Shown here one piece after another: positions 30,388-40,342 of a DNA stretch of 64,000 bases. The stretch comes from Symbiodinium natans (lineage: Eukaryota; Sar; Dinophyceae; Suessiales; Symbiodiniaceae). Where the stretch lies: NCBI GenBank assembly GCA_905221605.1, contig CAJNDS010002186.1, positions 313,001 through 377,000 of the forward strand. Direction: 5' to 3'. Under the pieces are notes generated by a model. It had not been told where the DNA came from. It saw only the letters and a program-made list of their open reading frames with translations, and did no database searches. Positions within the stretch are counted from its first letter, which is position 1. Every line of letters starts with the position of its first letter. A program made the translations under genes and the position numbers.

Positions 30388-31833
30388 ATGGAGTCGTATG
30401 CCTGTCAACCGTATGTGATCCGGGTTGGAGCGCAAGCGCTCCAAGTCCACGTTGCCAGGAGAGGGCAACTCACTGCACTTGCCACTTTAGGGACCAGTGA
30501 TATCGCAATGACCAGGCAGATGCAAGCCGGCGTCATCCTGCCTCACGAACTCGATGTTGCCGGTTGGTGCCGATACTTTCCGCCGGAAATACAACCTTTG
30601 TTGTGTCTGGACCATTCTGCCTTTTTGAGAAACAGCAACGCCGTCTGCTTCGCTCTGCAACCCACGGTTCGCTGTTTTCTCCTGCATGCATGGAGGCCAG
30701 GCATCGGCATCATGCCGCATAGCAGTGCCCTCATGGGGCGAGCGGTGTCCACGCACAGTGCTTTGCCTGGTGACGCGATAGACCTTCCCCCTTGGGCGAG
30801 TGTTGTCACCGAACAAGGCGCGGGTAGGGAGACAGCCCTGTCTCCCGGGCCCTGGCAAACTCCATCACCTCATCCACCTAGGGTCTGCTGGCCGGATAAT
30901 AGTCCTCGCCCTCCCATACCGCCGATTCCTCCACGTGTTGGCGAATACCCAGTGGGTGAGGTCAGTAGGATCGAGCCGCGAATTCCACATGGGAGGCCAC
31001 CTCCCGCGCCAGTTGCAGCCGACCTGCCACCGTGGCAGGTCCCTAGCCACCCAGGTCCACAGGTCCTTGCGGCGACCGCAATGCAGGCTATATGCCAGCT
31101 TCGCACTCTCAGTGCTGACCATGCGCCGGGGCCTCCGGAGCCTGAGGATCTCGCGCAGGCACTAGAAAGTAATCAGAATTTCCCTGAGCCCACCCCTAGC
31201 GGCGTACTGCCATTGAGATTGGCCTCTGGAGCCATTTCCGGCGAACCGCCTGAGCCGCAAGGTCTCCACCCAGAGATCGACTACAATGCATTACTCGGCT
31301 GCCTACTTCCACAGCTCCGGGCTGCTGAGTCCGCAGGAGCCCATGTCCTGCTCTTGGTCACGGACAGTCGCTGCTTCTTGTCTATTCCGCATTTCCCCTA
31401 CTTTGTCCGGCATTTGGTAGCACGCATGCAGTGGGAAGGCCCGGTTAAAGAGAGGTGGTTTCCCATCTTGGTAAACACCAAGGAAGCGGGGTTAGCTTCT
31501 GTGCACTTTACGTGGGCGGGGCCCGAAATTCTGGCAGTCCTCAGAGTCCTTGCGCCAGGGGTGGTCTCGATGTTGCTTGACCATGACACCTTGTTCACTG
31601 CCAGGTGGGAAGCAGAAGAGCTGCGAAGGTTTGCAGTCCTCGATCTACTGCCCAATACCCTCTCGACGGAGTCACTGGGCAGCATGGAAGTCGAGACGCA
31701 CGAGACACAGCCCTGTGGCTCGCTTCCAGCCTCGCCGTGGAGTTGCTCGCCGGACGGGTCCATACCGTGTGGGGCCCGATCGCCAAACTCAATTGTCAAT
31801 TGGCATGGTTTGTGCGTCCGAGGACCAGCTTGA
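30388..31833 (+). CDS. ORF with possible glycosyltransferase-like C-terminal part
   Basis: ATG 30388 gives 481 aa. The centre is Pro-rich (P-P-I-P-P-I-P-P-R). The C-terminal part, V-L-L-L-V-T-D-S then M-L-L-D-H-D-T-L-F followed by E-E-L, has the look of a nucleotide-sugar transferase with a D-x-D-type motif, but this is a weak call. After about 31690 the protein-like reading seems to leave this frame: frame +3 reads A-L-W-L-A-S-S-L-A-V-E-L, then frame +2 (next ORF) reads E-A-N-G-G-L-V-I-F-Y-P, which would suit the continuation of the same fold. The domain thus appears split over the ORF boundary, by mutation, frameshifting or sequence error. Confidence 0.55.
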   Translation: MESYACQPYVIRVGAQALQVHVARRGQLTALATLGTSDIAMTRQMQAGVILPHELDVAGWCRYFPPEIQPLLCLDHSAFLRNSNAVCFALQPTVRCFLLHAWRPGIGIMPHSSALMGRAVSTHSALPGDAIDLPPWASVVTEQGAGRETALSPGPWQTPSPHPPRVCWPDNSPRPPIPPIPPRVGEYPVGEVSRIEPRIPHGRPPPAPVAADLPPWQVPSHPGPQVLAATAMQAICQLRTLSADHAPGPPEPEDLAQALESNQNFPEPTPSGVLPLRLASGAISGEPPEPQGLHPEIDYNALLGCLLPQLRAAESAGAHVLLLVTDSRCFLSIPHFPYFVRHLVARMQWEGPVKERWFPILVNTKEAGLASVHFTWAGPEILAVLRVLAPGVVSMLLDHDTLFTARWEAEELRRFAVLDLLPNTLSTESLGSMEVETHETQPCGSLPASPWSCSPDGSIPCGARSPNSIVNWHGLCVRGPA

Positions 31834-34800
31834 AGCAAATGGGGGATTGGTCATCTTCTACCCGAATGCTCCGGACGGCAAAAATCCCCGGCCCCCTCGC
31901 TTTTGCATCCCTGGCAACGTCGCTAGTGCGGTGACCTCAATTGGTACTGCGTTGAGCCGAGCCCTGCAGCTAGTCATCATGCCCAGTGAAGTGCCCACTC
32001 CATTGCCTGGTATGCATGAGCAGGTGCCGTTGGACCAGATCCATTATCGGCAATGTCTACGCAACACCCCTCTTGCCGGAACCACTGCTCACAAGCATTC
32101 TGACTTTGTGTTTGCGTGGGCACTTTTAGGAAGATACATACATGAAGTTGCGTGGAAAGCGGCCGACCTTACTACTGGCCGGCCAGAGCCAGACATCCAG
32201 TTTGGCGCCTCCCCAGTCAGGCAGGTCAGAGGGGTCAAAACATGGGGACAAGGCCCGTATGAACAGGGATTTCTTCCCTTGCTCAGGGGTTACGGCGGCT
32301 CGCACTCCCGTTTGGCAATCCTACCTGGTCCTGACTTATTCATGGCGAACCGATACGCCGAGGTTATACCCCCTCCTTTTGTGCATGGATATGGTGCCAA
32401 AGGCAAAAACATCTTGCCGCAGTGGGGGAGTGTGGTACGGCTGCCTACTCTACCCGAGTCGGTCTGGGGCAACGGGGACACCGTCCCTCTGTGGGCCTCT
32501 GTTGGGAAAAAGGGCAGTGGACCAGTGCGGCTCCAGCTCTTCCCTGGGGTCCTCATGTTTTGGAAGAAAGATGCCCTATCTTCCTGCAGGGCCACCCCGA
32601 AATGGCGCAGTCGACCCAATACCCCAACTGGGCCGCTTGCTCTTCTTGCTGCCGCTGCGCATGCTTGGCTGGCCCAGGCGGATCTGCCGTGGCCTCTCTT
32701 CGCTGCAGACATAAAGGTCACGCCGTTGGGCCTCAGTCAATACTGGGATGATGGACTAGCCATGCGTGTGCAACAAGCCCTGGCAGCCTTTGCCTTTCCT
32801 GCCTACCAGTACCCGCCCCCAAAGCCTCACCTAACCCCCTCAGGGGAATGTCGGTCGCTCTTCATTAGCGGGATGAATGGGAAGGCCGAGAATACGCCCC
32901 CCACTGTGTCGGGTAGCATCATTCACACAGCCAATTCCTATGCACTCACTGGCTTAGAAATGGAAACAGTCCGGGACAACCAGGGCAAAAAAGTCCGATA
33001 TGAGGACACACAACGCCCGTTGTTGCTTTCGACCAGCGGTAATGCCGCACATGCATTGTTGCTCCTGCCCCAAGCCGCCCAGCTATGGGCACGTGCTCTG
33101 TACCCTCAGGTCGAAGGATGCGGTCTGCCAGCGGCGGTTCGTGCTAGAATCAGCTCGGTAGAAGCCTCCCTGACAATGTGCCCTGCCCTGGCTCACTTGC
33201 ACATGCCACATACTGCTGCGCTGACCGCTCTGCATGTGGGCCTCGCCGCGGGGAGAGCTGGCGAGTGCAAACTGTGCGTTACGGGTTTCTCTGCTGGGTC
33301 GTATACGGGCGCTGCTGTGGCTATCGCTTGGCATGAGCGCCAAAAGCTTCCTGACTGCAAGGGCGATTTTGTCCACATCAAGGCACGTTTGGGCGGCATT
33401 GCCATGCCACGGGCCATGCTGCAATATATCCTGGGTTCGGAATTGCGGCACGCTGTTAGTCTTGTCCATCATGAGAGCGACCAGCTTTGTATCTTCCGGC
33501 CCAGCCAGGCAGCAAGGACGCAAGCGATTGGCGCGGGAGCGCGTCTCTACTACTTCACTGGACCTGAGTCACTTGGCAGTGGTGGACACTCTTATGGTCA
33601 CGTTGTCCACAGTGAAGAGCTATTCCAGCTCACGCCGGGGGATTATGTGCATAAGGAATTGACTAAAAAGATTTGCGGCTTGGCCGACCCCCGGATGGAT
33701 CGCACAGTGCGAGCAGGTTTGATGGGGGTTGCGTGTGGCTCTGTCCAGCTTTCGGATAAGTCTAAAACTTTCATCAACTCCGTGCTGGGACGGCAAATCA
33801 GACGCCCCGATCTGGAGGCTTTTCTCCGGATACCTTCCGCTGAGAACCGGAGCATTGCAAGTCTCCGTGCTGACTGTACCCAAGTCCTCCTGACGGATGC
33901 CAAGCCGCATCTGGCTGATTTGCCGCCCCCGTATCATGAACTTGGTCCCACGATGAAACTAGTTTTGGGTATGTGGCTCCCCCACCTGTCGTTAGAGCGC
34001 CTGGTTGACATGCTGGGTTATCAGTTTTTAGCCATGGCCTCGGAAGCAGAAATCGAGGAGGAGCCCTCGGAACAGTATCACTACCCAGAGCAAGCTGCGG
34101 TCAAGCGGGCCGCCACCCCTGTGGCGATAAAGCCCGGCACGCATACATGGCCAATCTGCCTTCTCCATCGAGTTTACCCACGGGCATCGGTCATGCTCCT
34201 TACGCCGGAGTTGGCGGATGTCCCTGACTGGGCTACAAAGTGGTTTGCTGTCGCTGGTAAAGTGCCGGCCAAGGGCACTGCTTTGCTGGTTACCTTGAGA
34301 GAAGACAAGGGAGATGTGGCCTACCCAGGCATGTTTATAGAGCTCCTTGCCCCGAAGAAGCTTTCCACCGGCCCTGGAGAAAGTAAGGCCATGCAGCCAG
34401 TCAATATAACCATTGCCCTGCTCTTGACTGATGAACAGCACAACCAATTCGCGCAACGACCCTCACTGCCGAGAGTCAGCCAGCTTGAAGTTCTGCCCGG
34501 AGGAGCCTCTACCCCGCTTTGGGATGCTCTGTTACACATGCCTAGGGAAAGGCAACATGTTGCATTGGGCGTTCCGCTAGAAGACTCGCCTCTTGATGCC
34601 ATCCGGCAGCCACATTGGTTGCCGGGCTTTCTCACAGATTTAGTGCTTGTCCTCCTTATCGGGCTGGTGGTGAGAGGGAACTGGCACGACACATGGGCAC
34701 AGCTCATTCACCCGGAGGTCTGCCAAGTCTTCAGAGGCAAGCACGCAACGCAAGCTGCGCAGGCATCGCCTACTGCGGGTCCGGGGGCTTCCAACACCTT

Positions 34801-37800
34801 GCAAAGCTTCCTTAACCTTTGGCTTGCGGAGGAACAAACCTATCGCAAAGAATGGACGCCGACGCTGCTGAGTGGCGTGTTAGCCACGCTGCCTGACTCT
34901 CCGCTGCCCGGCCAGGAGGACGCCCGGACTCCTGCGCTGTGGCATGCGGAGTGTCTACGCCTGTCCCATGACTCGTTGAGTAACGAGCACGATCCGAGGA
35001 CTCGCGCCAGCATCTTTGCGCTCGCGGTTGGTCCCGCCTTCCTTACGTGCCTCTGTGATACCTTTTGGGGGGCGGACGGACACCTGGCAGCGCTGCTGGG
35101 AGCGTGCTCGTACGGCCTTGCCGCTAATCGTACTTCTGTATTCATAACGGGTGTGCCCGGCAGCGGGAAGACACGATCCTGCGCGTTTCTAGGAGTTCTT
35201 CTTGCGTGCCTGACGAACCGGCTCACCCTGTACACCGCTCATGGCAATGAATCGGTTCGGGCCTATGTCGAAGCGGTTGATAGGCTCACGACTGCCAGCA
35301 ATGAATTTGTTCGCAGCCGCATCGTTCGCATACCGGGTAACAAGGAGAAGGACACACATAAGCTCCCTTTTGATGTGCACGATTTGTACCGGGGGCTACT
35401 TGTAGCCACGACGCATGGTACGATTGTGGCAAGGCTTAGCTTTCCCTACTCGCAGCTCATTAACCGTCTAAAGGATGTTGAGTTGCTCCTCCGAGATGAA
35501 GCCCAGCAATTGGGCACACCGGGTTCCAACACCATCCTGGCGCACATCAAGCATGCACTCGATGTCATGATTGGCGACCACAGACAGCCCGCTGGAGGAT
35601 CGCGGCCCAATTACCACTTCGTCACGGAGTTGTTGGAGCAAAAGATTTGTGGTCTCAATGCGGTCCCTGCCGACCTCCACACGCCAGCCACCTTGCCTGC
35701 GGCCCTTTTGCGGCAAACGGCCCAAAGTTCCGGCCCGTGGAAAAAGGGACAAGGCGAGATGCCCTCTTGGGGCAAGCCCCACCGTTCCTCTGGAGCGTCT
35801 GAAGTGTTGTTCTCAGCGGTCTCGATGCTGGAATCGATTCTCTGTATGAGCATCGTAAAACCAAAGCAAGCCGAGACAGTCATGCAGGCCGCCGGGCTGA
35901 AGGCCATTGTCGGACCGGCTATCAACCTCTCGCTCTGTTCATCCATGCGCCTCCCTCCTGAGATTGCTGCCATTCTATACGCATGTCGGTACTCGGAGGC
36001 GTGCCGCTTCGAGCTGATAGGCGGGGTCCCTCGGCTACTTATGCCACCAGGTCCCACGATGCAGCACCTGCTCGGGCGGCCACTGCGTAGCCTTGCAGGC
36101 AGGTGGATGGAAACGTGTCGATGGGTACGGGTGCAAGATCAGGATGAGACCCAAACCAAAATAGGCAGAAGCTACGACCTCAGCATGGTCCTGGCGGACA
36201 TTGTGCTCACTTTTGGGCACCAGGTCTATCATGACTCCCCTATCGGGATGGTCTCTCAGTATGCCAGGATTGTTACTCAAATGAAGTTTATGCTGCAGTT
36301 GAGTCTCCCCGCAGACCCACTGGGCGATGACGATATGAGCCTACTTGAAGCCTGCCAAACCGCGGAAGATTTCCCGCTGACTGGCGCGCCCAACACTTGG
36401 AGCCTTGTGACGTTTCGGACCTTCCTCATGAATCGCATAGGGTCCCTTAAACGCTTCTTCGGCGGTATCACCACGGCTTGCTCCACTGGCCCCACATTTG
36501 GGATAGGTGTCTTTGTGACTTGTCGGGCTTCTGGATTCCTGTTTAGTAGCGAGGCAGGGTTTGCCCGAGCCACCTCCTCCTTCACGAGAGGACTTGGGGC
36601 TTTGGTTTTCGTGGCACCGCACTACTCTGATGGTATAGGTGCATGCTTCCAAATGGCGGCCTGCGCAACCGGAGGCCTGATTGAATGCGCGGAATATGTG
36701 CGCACACAAGCCAGCTTGTGGAGCATGGATGGCCCTGGTGTTGCAAAGGCATTACACAAGCAAGCCTTCCGAGAACGGACAGTAGCCAGCATCGTGCTGC
36801 CTGCGGAACGCAAAGTTGGGCTGGACCTCTTTGAAACACCACCCCTGCATCAAGCGTGGGCCTTGAAGGCCACCTGGGGAGATAAGCGGGAAGTTTTTTA
36901 CCGCACACTTAAGCAAGAAGGATGGGGGAGTCCCTCTTTCACCTCCAACTCCTACTCGGGCACCATTGCTAGTCTGCAAACGCGCGGCTTCGTCCTGGAG
37001 CCCCTGCCCAATGCTGTGTATTGTGTCCCCTTCCAGCCGGTGAGGGAAGGAGATGGGGTCGCCCAGTACCTCACCTGCTTGCTAGGGGATACCAGCATTA
37101 GGATGCCGCCCAAGCGGGGATCTGCTCAACGCGCTGACCCGGCTTTCGAACACAAGGCCGGCATAATGCGAGCCCCCCGCGGTCTTCACCTCCTACCTGT
37201 TCGTACGGGTAAGGCTGCCTCCGAAACTGCGATTGATGTGGACTCTCCGGGAAACAGCCCTGTGCCCGCGGGTAGTCACAGTCCCGACGTGGTAGCTGCT
37301 ACTGCAGTCGAGGTTCTTACGCCGCAGCAGTCACCAGCCCAAAGCGAGGCTACCACCAACGCGCGCCATGGTGAGCGGTGGGGTACACCATGGCTCAAGC
37401 CTCGGGCCGCGGGGGGCTCCATTGCGGCAGCTGTCAGCCCACCTCCGCCAGCTAAACGGGACGTTTCCCGAACACCCTGCGGCACCCCAACGCGGGAGAG
37501 AGGACCACTGACGAAGGAGCCTGCAACGAAAGAGCCTGCGGTTGTGCCGGCCGTGAGTCCTAGTGCTCTGGATGCTTGTGTGACGACTCCCTCTAGTGAA
37601 GTTGCTCACAGGATCGGAGGGGGTAGCGCCGCCTCGTGTCCACCCCGTAGTGGCGGCAACATTAGGGACCCGCCGCCTGGCGTACGACGTCCACCCAGCC
37701 CCGGACACGGCCCACGCACGCAACATTTCCGGATGGGATTAGGACGGTTGAGGCATCACAGCCCCCTTGTGCTAAGTCTCCCACAGACTCACTTGGCCTG

Positions 37801-37801
37801 A
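31805..37801 (+). CDS. Giant ORF: GxSxG hydrolase-like segment plus Upf1-like SF1 helicase
   Basis: ATG 31805 gives 1998 aa; the frame is open to 31550, but the upstream part is unlike protein. About nt 33281-33310 encodes G-F-S-A-G-S-Y-T-G, a perfect GxSxG nucleophile elbow. Helicase motifs follow: Walker A G-V-P-G-S-G-K-T at 35150-35173, Walker B R-D-E-A-Q-Q with D-E at 35495-35500, motif III G-D-H-R-Q from 35573, motif IV-like S-S-M-R-L-P-P-E-I near 35940, and motif VI-like F-A-R-A-T-S-S-F-T-R-G-L near 36558. This order and the R-x-x-V-A-L-T-R-like last motif point to the Upf1 type of SF1B helicases (ATP-driven nucleic-acid unwinding). The Q of the usual Q-G motif before motif VI is not evident. 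The last 200 residues are Pro/Thr-rich and probably disordered. A decayed partial copy lies at 49199-50163. The start overlaps the previous stop by 29 bases. Confidence 0.75.
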   Translation: MVCASEDQLEANGGLVIFYPNAPDGKNPRPPRFCIPGNVASAVTSIGTALSRALQLVIMPSEVPTPLPGMHEQVPLDQIHYRQCLRNTPLAGTTAHKHSDFVFAWALLGRYIHEVAWKAADLTTGRPEPDIQFGASPVRQVRGVKTWGQGPYEQGFLPLLRGYGGSHSRLAILPGPDLFMANRYAEVIPPPFVHGYGAKGKNILPQWGSVVRLPTLPESVWGNGDTVPLWASVGKKGSGPVRLQLFPGVLMFWKKDALSSCRATPKWRSRPNTPTGPLALLAAAAHAWLAQADLPWPLFAADIKVTPLGLSQYWDDGLAMRVQQALAAFAFPAYQYPPPKPHLTPSGECRSLFISGMNGKAENTPPTVSGSIIHTANSYALTGLEMETVRDNQGKKVRYEDTQRPLLLSTSGNAAHALLLLPQAAQLWARALYPQVEGCGLPAAVRARISSVEASLTMCPALAHLHMPHTAALTALHVGLAAGRAGECKLCVTGFSAGSYTGAAVAIAWHERQKLPDCKGDFVHIKARLGGIAMPRAMLQYILGSELRHAVSLVHHESDQLCIFRPSQAARTQAIGAGARLYYFTGPESLGSGGHSYGHVVHSEELFQLTPGDYVHKELTKKICGLADPRMDRTVRAGLMGVACGSVQLSDKSKTFINSVLGRQIRRPDLEAFLRIPSAENRSIASLRADCTQVLLTDAKPHLADLPPPYHELGPTMKLVLGMWLPHLSLERLVDMLGYQFLAMASEAEIEEEPSEQYHYPEQAAVKRAATPVAIKPGTHTWPICLLHRVYPRASVMLLTPELADVPDWATKWFAVAGKVPAKGTALLVTLREDKGDVAYPGMFIELLAPKKLSTGPGESKAMQPVNITIALLLTDEQHNQFAQRPSLPRVSQLEVLPGGASTPLWDALLHMPRERQHVALGVPLEDSPLDAIRQPHWLPGFLTDLVLVLLIGLVVRGNWHDTWAQLIHPEVCQVFRGKHATQAAQASPTAGPGASNTLQSFLNLWLAEEQTYRKEWTPTLLSGVLATLPDSPLPGQEDARTPALWHAECLRLSHDSLSNEHDPRTRASIFALAVGPAFLTCLCDTFWGADGHLAALLGACSYGLAANRTSVFITGVPGSGKTRSCAFLGVLLACLTNRLTLYTAHGNESVRAYVEAVDRLTTASNEFVRSRIVRIPGNKEKDTHKLPFDVHDLYRGLLVATTHGTIVARLSFPYSQLINRLKDVELLLRDEAQQLGTPGSNTILAHIKHALDVMIGDHRQPAGGSRPNYHFVTELLEQKICGLNAVPADLHTPATLPAALLRQTAQSSGPWKKGQGEMPSWGKPHRSSGASEVLFSAVSMLESILCMSIVKPKQAETVMQAAGLKAIVGPAINLSLCSSMRLPPEIAAILYACRYSEACRFELIGGVPRLLMPPGPTMQHLLGRPLRSLAGRWMETCRWVRVQDQDETQTKIGRSYDLSMVLADIVLTFGHQVYHDSPIGMVSQYARIVTQMKFMLQLSLPADPLGDDDMSLLEACQTAEDFPLTGAPNTWSLVTFRTFLMNRIGSLKRFFGGITTACSTGPTFGIGVFVTCRASGFLFSSEAGFARATSSFTRGLGALVFVAPHYSDGIGACFQMAACATGGLIECAEYVRTQASLWSMDGPGVAKALHKQAFRERTVASIVLPAERKVGLDLFETPPLHQAWALKATWGDKREVFYRTLKQEGWGSPSFTSNSYSGTIASLQTRGFVLEPLPNAVYCVPFQPVREGDGVAQYLTCLLGDTSIRMPPKRGSAQRADPAFEHKAGIMRAPRGLHLLPVRTGKAASETAIDVDSPGNSPVPAGSHSPDVVAATAVEVLTPQQSPAQSEATTNARHGERWGTPWLKPRAAGGSIAAAVSPPPPAKRDVSRTPCGTPTRERGPLTKEPATKEPAVVPAVSPSALDACVTTPSSEVAHRIGGGSAASCPPRSGGNIRDPPPGVRRPPSPGHGPRTQHFRMGLGRLRHHSPLVLSLPQTHLA

Positions 37802-38006
37802 CGGAACCAAAATCGTATCTCCCTATGCCTCCCCATGGCCCGACGCCCATCCCCGCCAGGCCTGTGCCCGCTGTCCAAGCTCGCAAGGAAAGTCGGCCTC
37901 TCGCTTTGGACAAAGACGGCAGCTGGAACCACCAAAAGCCAAGCCTCGAGGGCCTAGCGAGCCCAGCGGCACCCGCGATCCCAGCGCCCCAGCCTGTGCA
38001 CCCATC
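37802..38006. other. Spacer between giant ORF and 605-aa ORF
   Basis: Short Pro/Ala-coding frames run through it, probably the decayed or frame-shifted continuation of the Pro-rich tail. No hairpin of the GCCC type seen. Confidence 0.4.
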
Positions 38007-39824
38007 ATGCAGAGCAACACAGACTCGGTCTGTGATCTCATGTGGCGCGCACTTGCAGCGGGACATCACTTTGGTAAGAATGTCAAACCTCGGCCCTACA
38101 TGAACCTGCGTGACTCGCAACACCTCACAACACACTGCCAGCAGCTTCGGGCATATAGGGCCTATGAGGTGTTTTTGAACGGCATACCGAACCAGCTGCA
38201 AGACTCGGATATGCTGATCGGAATCGCTGACACACTACTGCATCTGCCTGAAACGTTTCCGGCAGCGTATTTGAAGGTTTATGACCCTATCATCACGCAG
38301 TGTCTTAGATTGTCGGGGGCATTGCAGCATTTCGACCTTGCTGAAATGTTGGATTGCCCGGTCCCGCAGCTGGACAAAGCAAGGCTTTCGGAGTCCCTGG
38401 TGGGGTATGGCTTTCTTACCACAGCGCAGTACATCGCGGATCTTTTCTCTGCGGTGTCGGACTTGCCGAGTGTCATCAATGCCAGTTTTCCTGCAATGCT
38501 CAGCTACGCTGACCCAGATTATTGGCTGGGTGCACTTCTGCTCGCATTCGAGTCCCACCAAAAAGGTCCCCTGGAGCGAACGGCAGGGCTGCCCATTGTT
38601 ATTGGTTTTCCTGAATCTGACAATAAAATTACTGACCTGCAGATCAATGTGCCGCCCGCAGCCATGGTGGCCTTCTTGGCTGGCCGCGCTTATCGGTGTC
38701 CCAAGTGCCCTACTACCAAATATGTGATGGACGCGCACAGTGGACTGCCACAAGTCACTGGCCAAGCCTCCCAAGAAGCCTTGCAGGCATGGGCCGCAGC
38801 TGCTAAGCACACGGACGTGGAAACGGCCAGGCTTGCCCAGCCCAGCCTGAATACGTTCCTAGGCATCACGCTGCAGGGCACAGAGACACTTGGGCAAAGG
38901 CACTATCAAGAATTTAGGCCGGACCTCCCCCCTGCCCATTTCCTTGACGCCATCCGGCTTGCTCTTGCGGCCTCGGTGGCCAACCAAAACATTGAACACT
39001 TTTGGTCAGTTTATAACTTGGAATGGCCTGACACTTCTCACAGAATGGCTGTTTTTCTACGGCGAGTGTTGCCCCTAGAGTGCTTGCTCTCCTCGCCCTT
39101 GGCTGCGCCTGTGGAAGTGAACACTGCAGCAGCCTCGCCGGAGGTCGTCAGCATCTCTTCCGAAACTAACGAAGGTTCTCCCTGCCCGATGGATGACATG
39201 TCGGATGCGGAGGACGAACCCGAGGCACAGGTGAATGATTGGCGCTTCTCGGAGCTGCGAACCACTGACCTTGCAGCTTTGCGAGAAGTGGATGTCTCAG
39301 CCCCTTTCCGGCTGCCAGTCATCTTCGATGCGCATTGGAAAGGGATCAGCACCACACCCACCAAGCATGGGCCACAACGTCCCCAAAATGAGTGGTATGA
39401 CGCAGCCACTGCTCATTGGGCTGCCATTAAGGGGCTCATGCGAGCTAAACATCCAACCAAGCAGCGACTCAACAGCTCCTGGTTTAAGATGTACTGTCAT
39501 GGCACCCCCAAGGACCCTGATCCTTCGGCCCTGCGTGCGGCAGTTACCTCCTTCCCCTTTCAGTATAAGGACGAAGGTGTTGTGCAGTACAGGCAAATCC
39601 AGGAAGCTGTCCGGGTGATGTGGCTCGCGGCCCAAACCTCAATGACAAGATACAGAGGTATCCCCATTCCGGACGGCATCCCTGAGTGGGGGTTGATGAG
39701 CAAGAGCTGCCTCCAATGCAGGTCATGCCCAGCCGTACGCGTTCCCATACCACCTCAGATGGCCATCGCTCCCGGCGTCCGGACTGGGATGGCTCCTGGC
39801 AATAGACAGCAAACTGTCATCTGA
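38007..39824 (+). CDS. Hypothetical 605-aa ORF
   Basis: ATG 38007, 605 aa, no family recognised. It contains one C-P-K-C pair (R-C-P-K-C-P-T-T) without a clear second pair, and near the C-terminus C-L-Q-C-R-S-C, so a metal site is possible. An acidic, Ser-rich linker (D-D-M-S-D-A-E-D-E-P-E) divides a mostly helical N-terminal two-thirds from a basic C-terminal third. It is the last intact frame in the same-strand run; a GCCC hairpin follows 62 bases after its stop. Confidence 0.6.
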   Translation: MQSNTDSVCDLMWRALAAGHHFGKNVKPRPYMNLRDSQHLTTHCQQLRAYRAYEVFLNGIPNQLQDSDMLIGIADTLLHLPETFPAAYLKVYDPIITQCLRLSGALQHFDLAEMLDCPVPQLDKARLSESLVGYGFLTTAQYIADLFSAVSDLPSVINASFPAMLSYADPDYWLGALLLAFESHQKGPLERTAGLPIVIGFPESDNKITDLQINVPPAAMVAFLAGRAYRCPKCPTTKYVMDAHSGLPQVTGQASQEALQAWAAAAKHTDVETARLAQPSLNTFLGITLQGTETLGQRHYQEFRPDLPPAHFLDAIRLALAASVANQNIEHFWSVYNLEWPDTSHRMAVFLRRVLPLECLLSSPLAAPVEVNTAAASPEVVSISSETNEGSPCPMDDMSDAEDEPEAQVNDWRFSELRTTDLAALREVDVSAPFRLPVIFDAHWKGISTTPTKHGPQRPQNEWYDAATAHWAAIKGLMRAKHPTKQRLNSSWFKMYCHGTPKDPDPSALRAAVTSFPFQYKDEGVVQYRQIQEAVRVMWLAAQTSMTRYRGIPIPDGIPEWGLMSKSCLQCRSCPAVRVPIPPQMAIAPGVRTGMAPGNRQQTVI

Positions 39825-39886
39825 GGGCTCCTACTGACGCCATGTGAACGCGCCGTAGAGTCCTTTCATGGCATGCTGCCTAGCGT

Positions 39887-39904
39887 GATGTGAGCCCTCA
39901 CATC
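39887..39904 (+). promoter_or_regulatory. GCCC-loop hairpin after the last ORF
   Basis: GATGTGA-GCCC-TCACATC, perfect seven-pair stem. The 33 bases from 39882 (AGCGTGATGTGAG...) are repeated exactly at 40554. Confidence 0.8.
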
Positions 39905-40342
39905 TCCTCGCCGATACCTGCCGCAAGACTACCTCGGGATATTCTGCTTGGTTTGGCAACCCTCTCGTGATCTATGCCACGGATTGGACCGTGCTTGTCT
40001 TCTGTGTGCTCACAGCCTGCAGCTGTGACCACCCTTCTGTGTCGGCCCCGCGGTGTGCCTGTGGTGACGGGGGGCCTTTCTTTCGTGGTTGCTCCACTGG
40101 CCATCTGCCACGGACTACCCTGGACCGGTCCTGCCTGGATGTTCCAGCTCTGTCATCGGCAAAACGGCCAATCTTCCTTTCCTCTGCCCCCTCTAGGTGG
40201 GCAGGTTGCCTGCTTCTATGTGCTACGACCGAGTGTGAACCCCTCGGACTTGAGTGTTGACCATCTCTCGTCTGGACGGTGACACCCCCTTGTCGTACAA
40301 CGGCGTCATGCCTATTGGGAGAGACCAGCTAGGGCCAGGGGA

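Noticed and set aside
31550-31804. N-terminal extension of the giant ORF
   Set aside because: Overlaps the previous ORF, is Arg/Ser-rich and unlike protein; ATG 31805 preferred.
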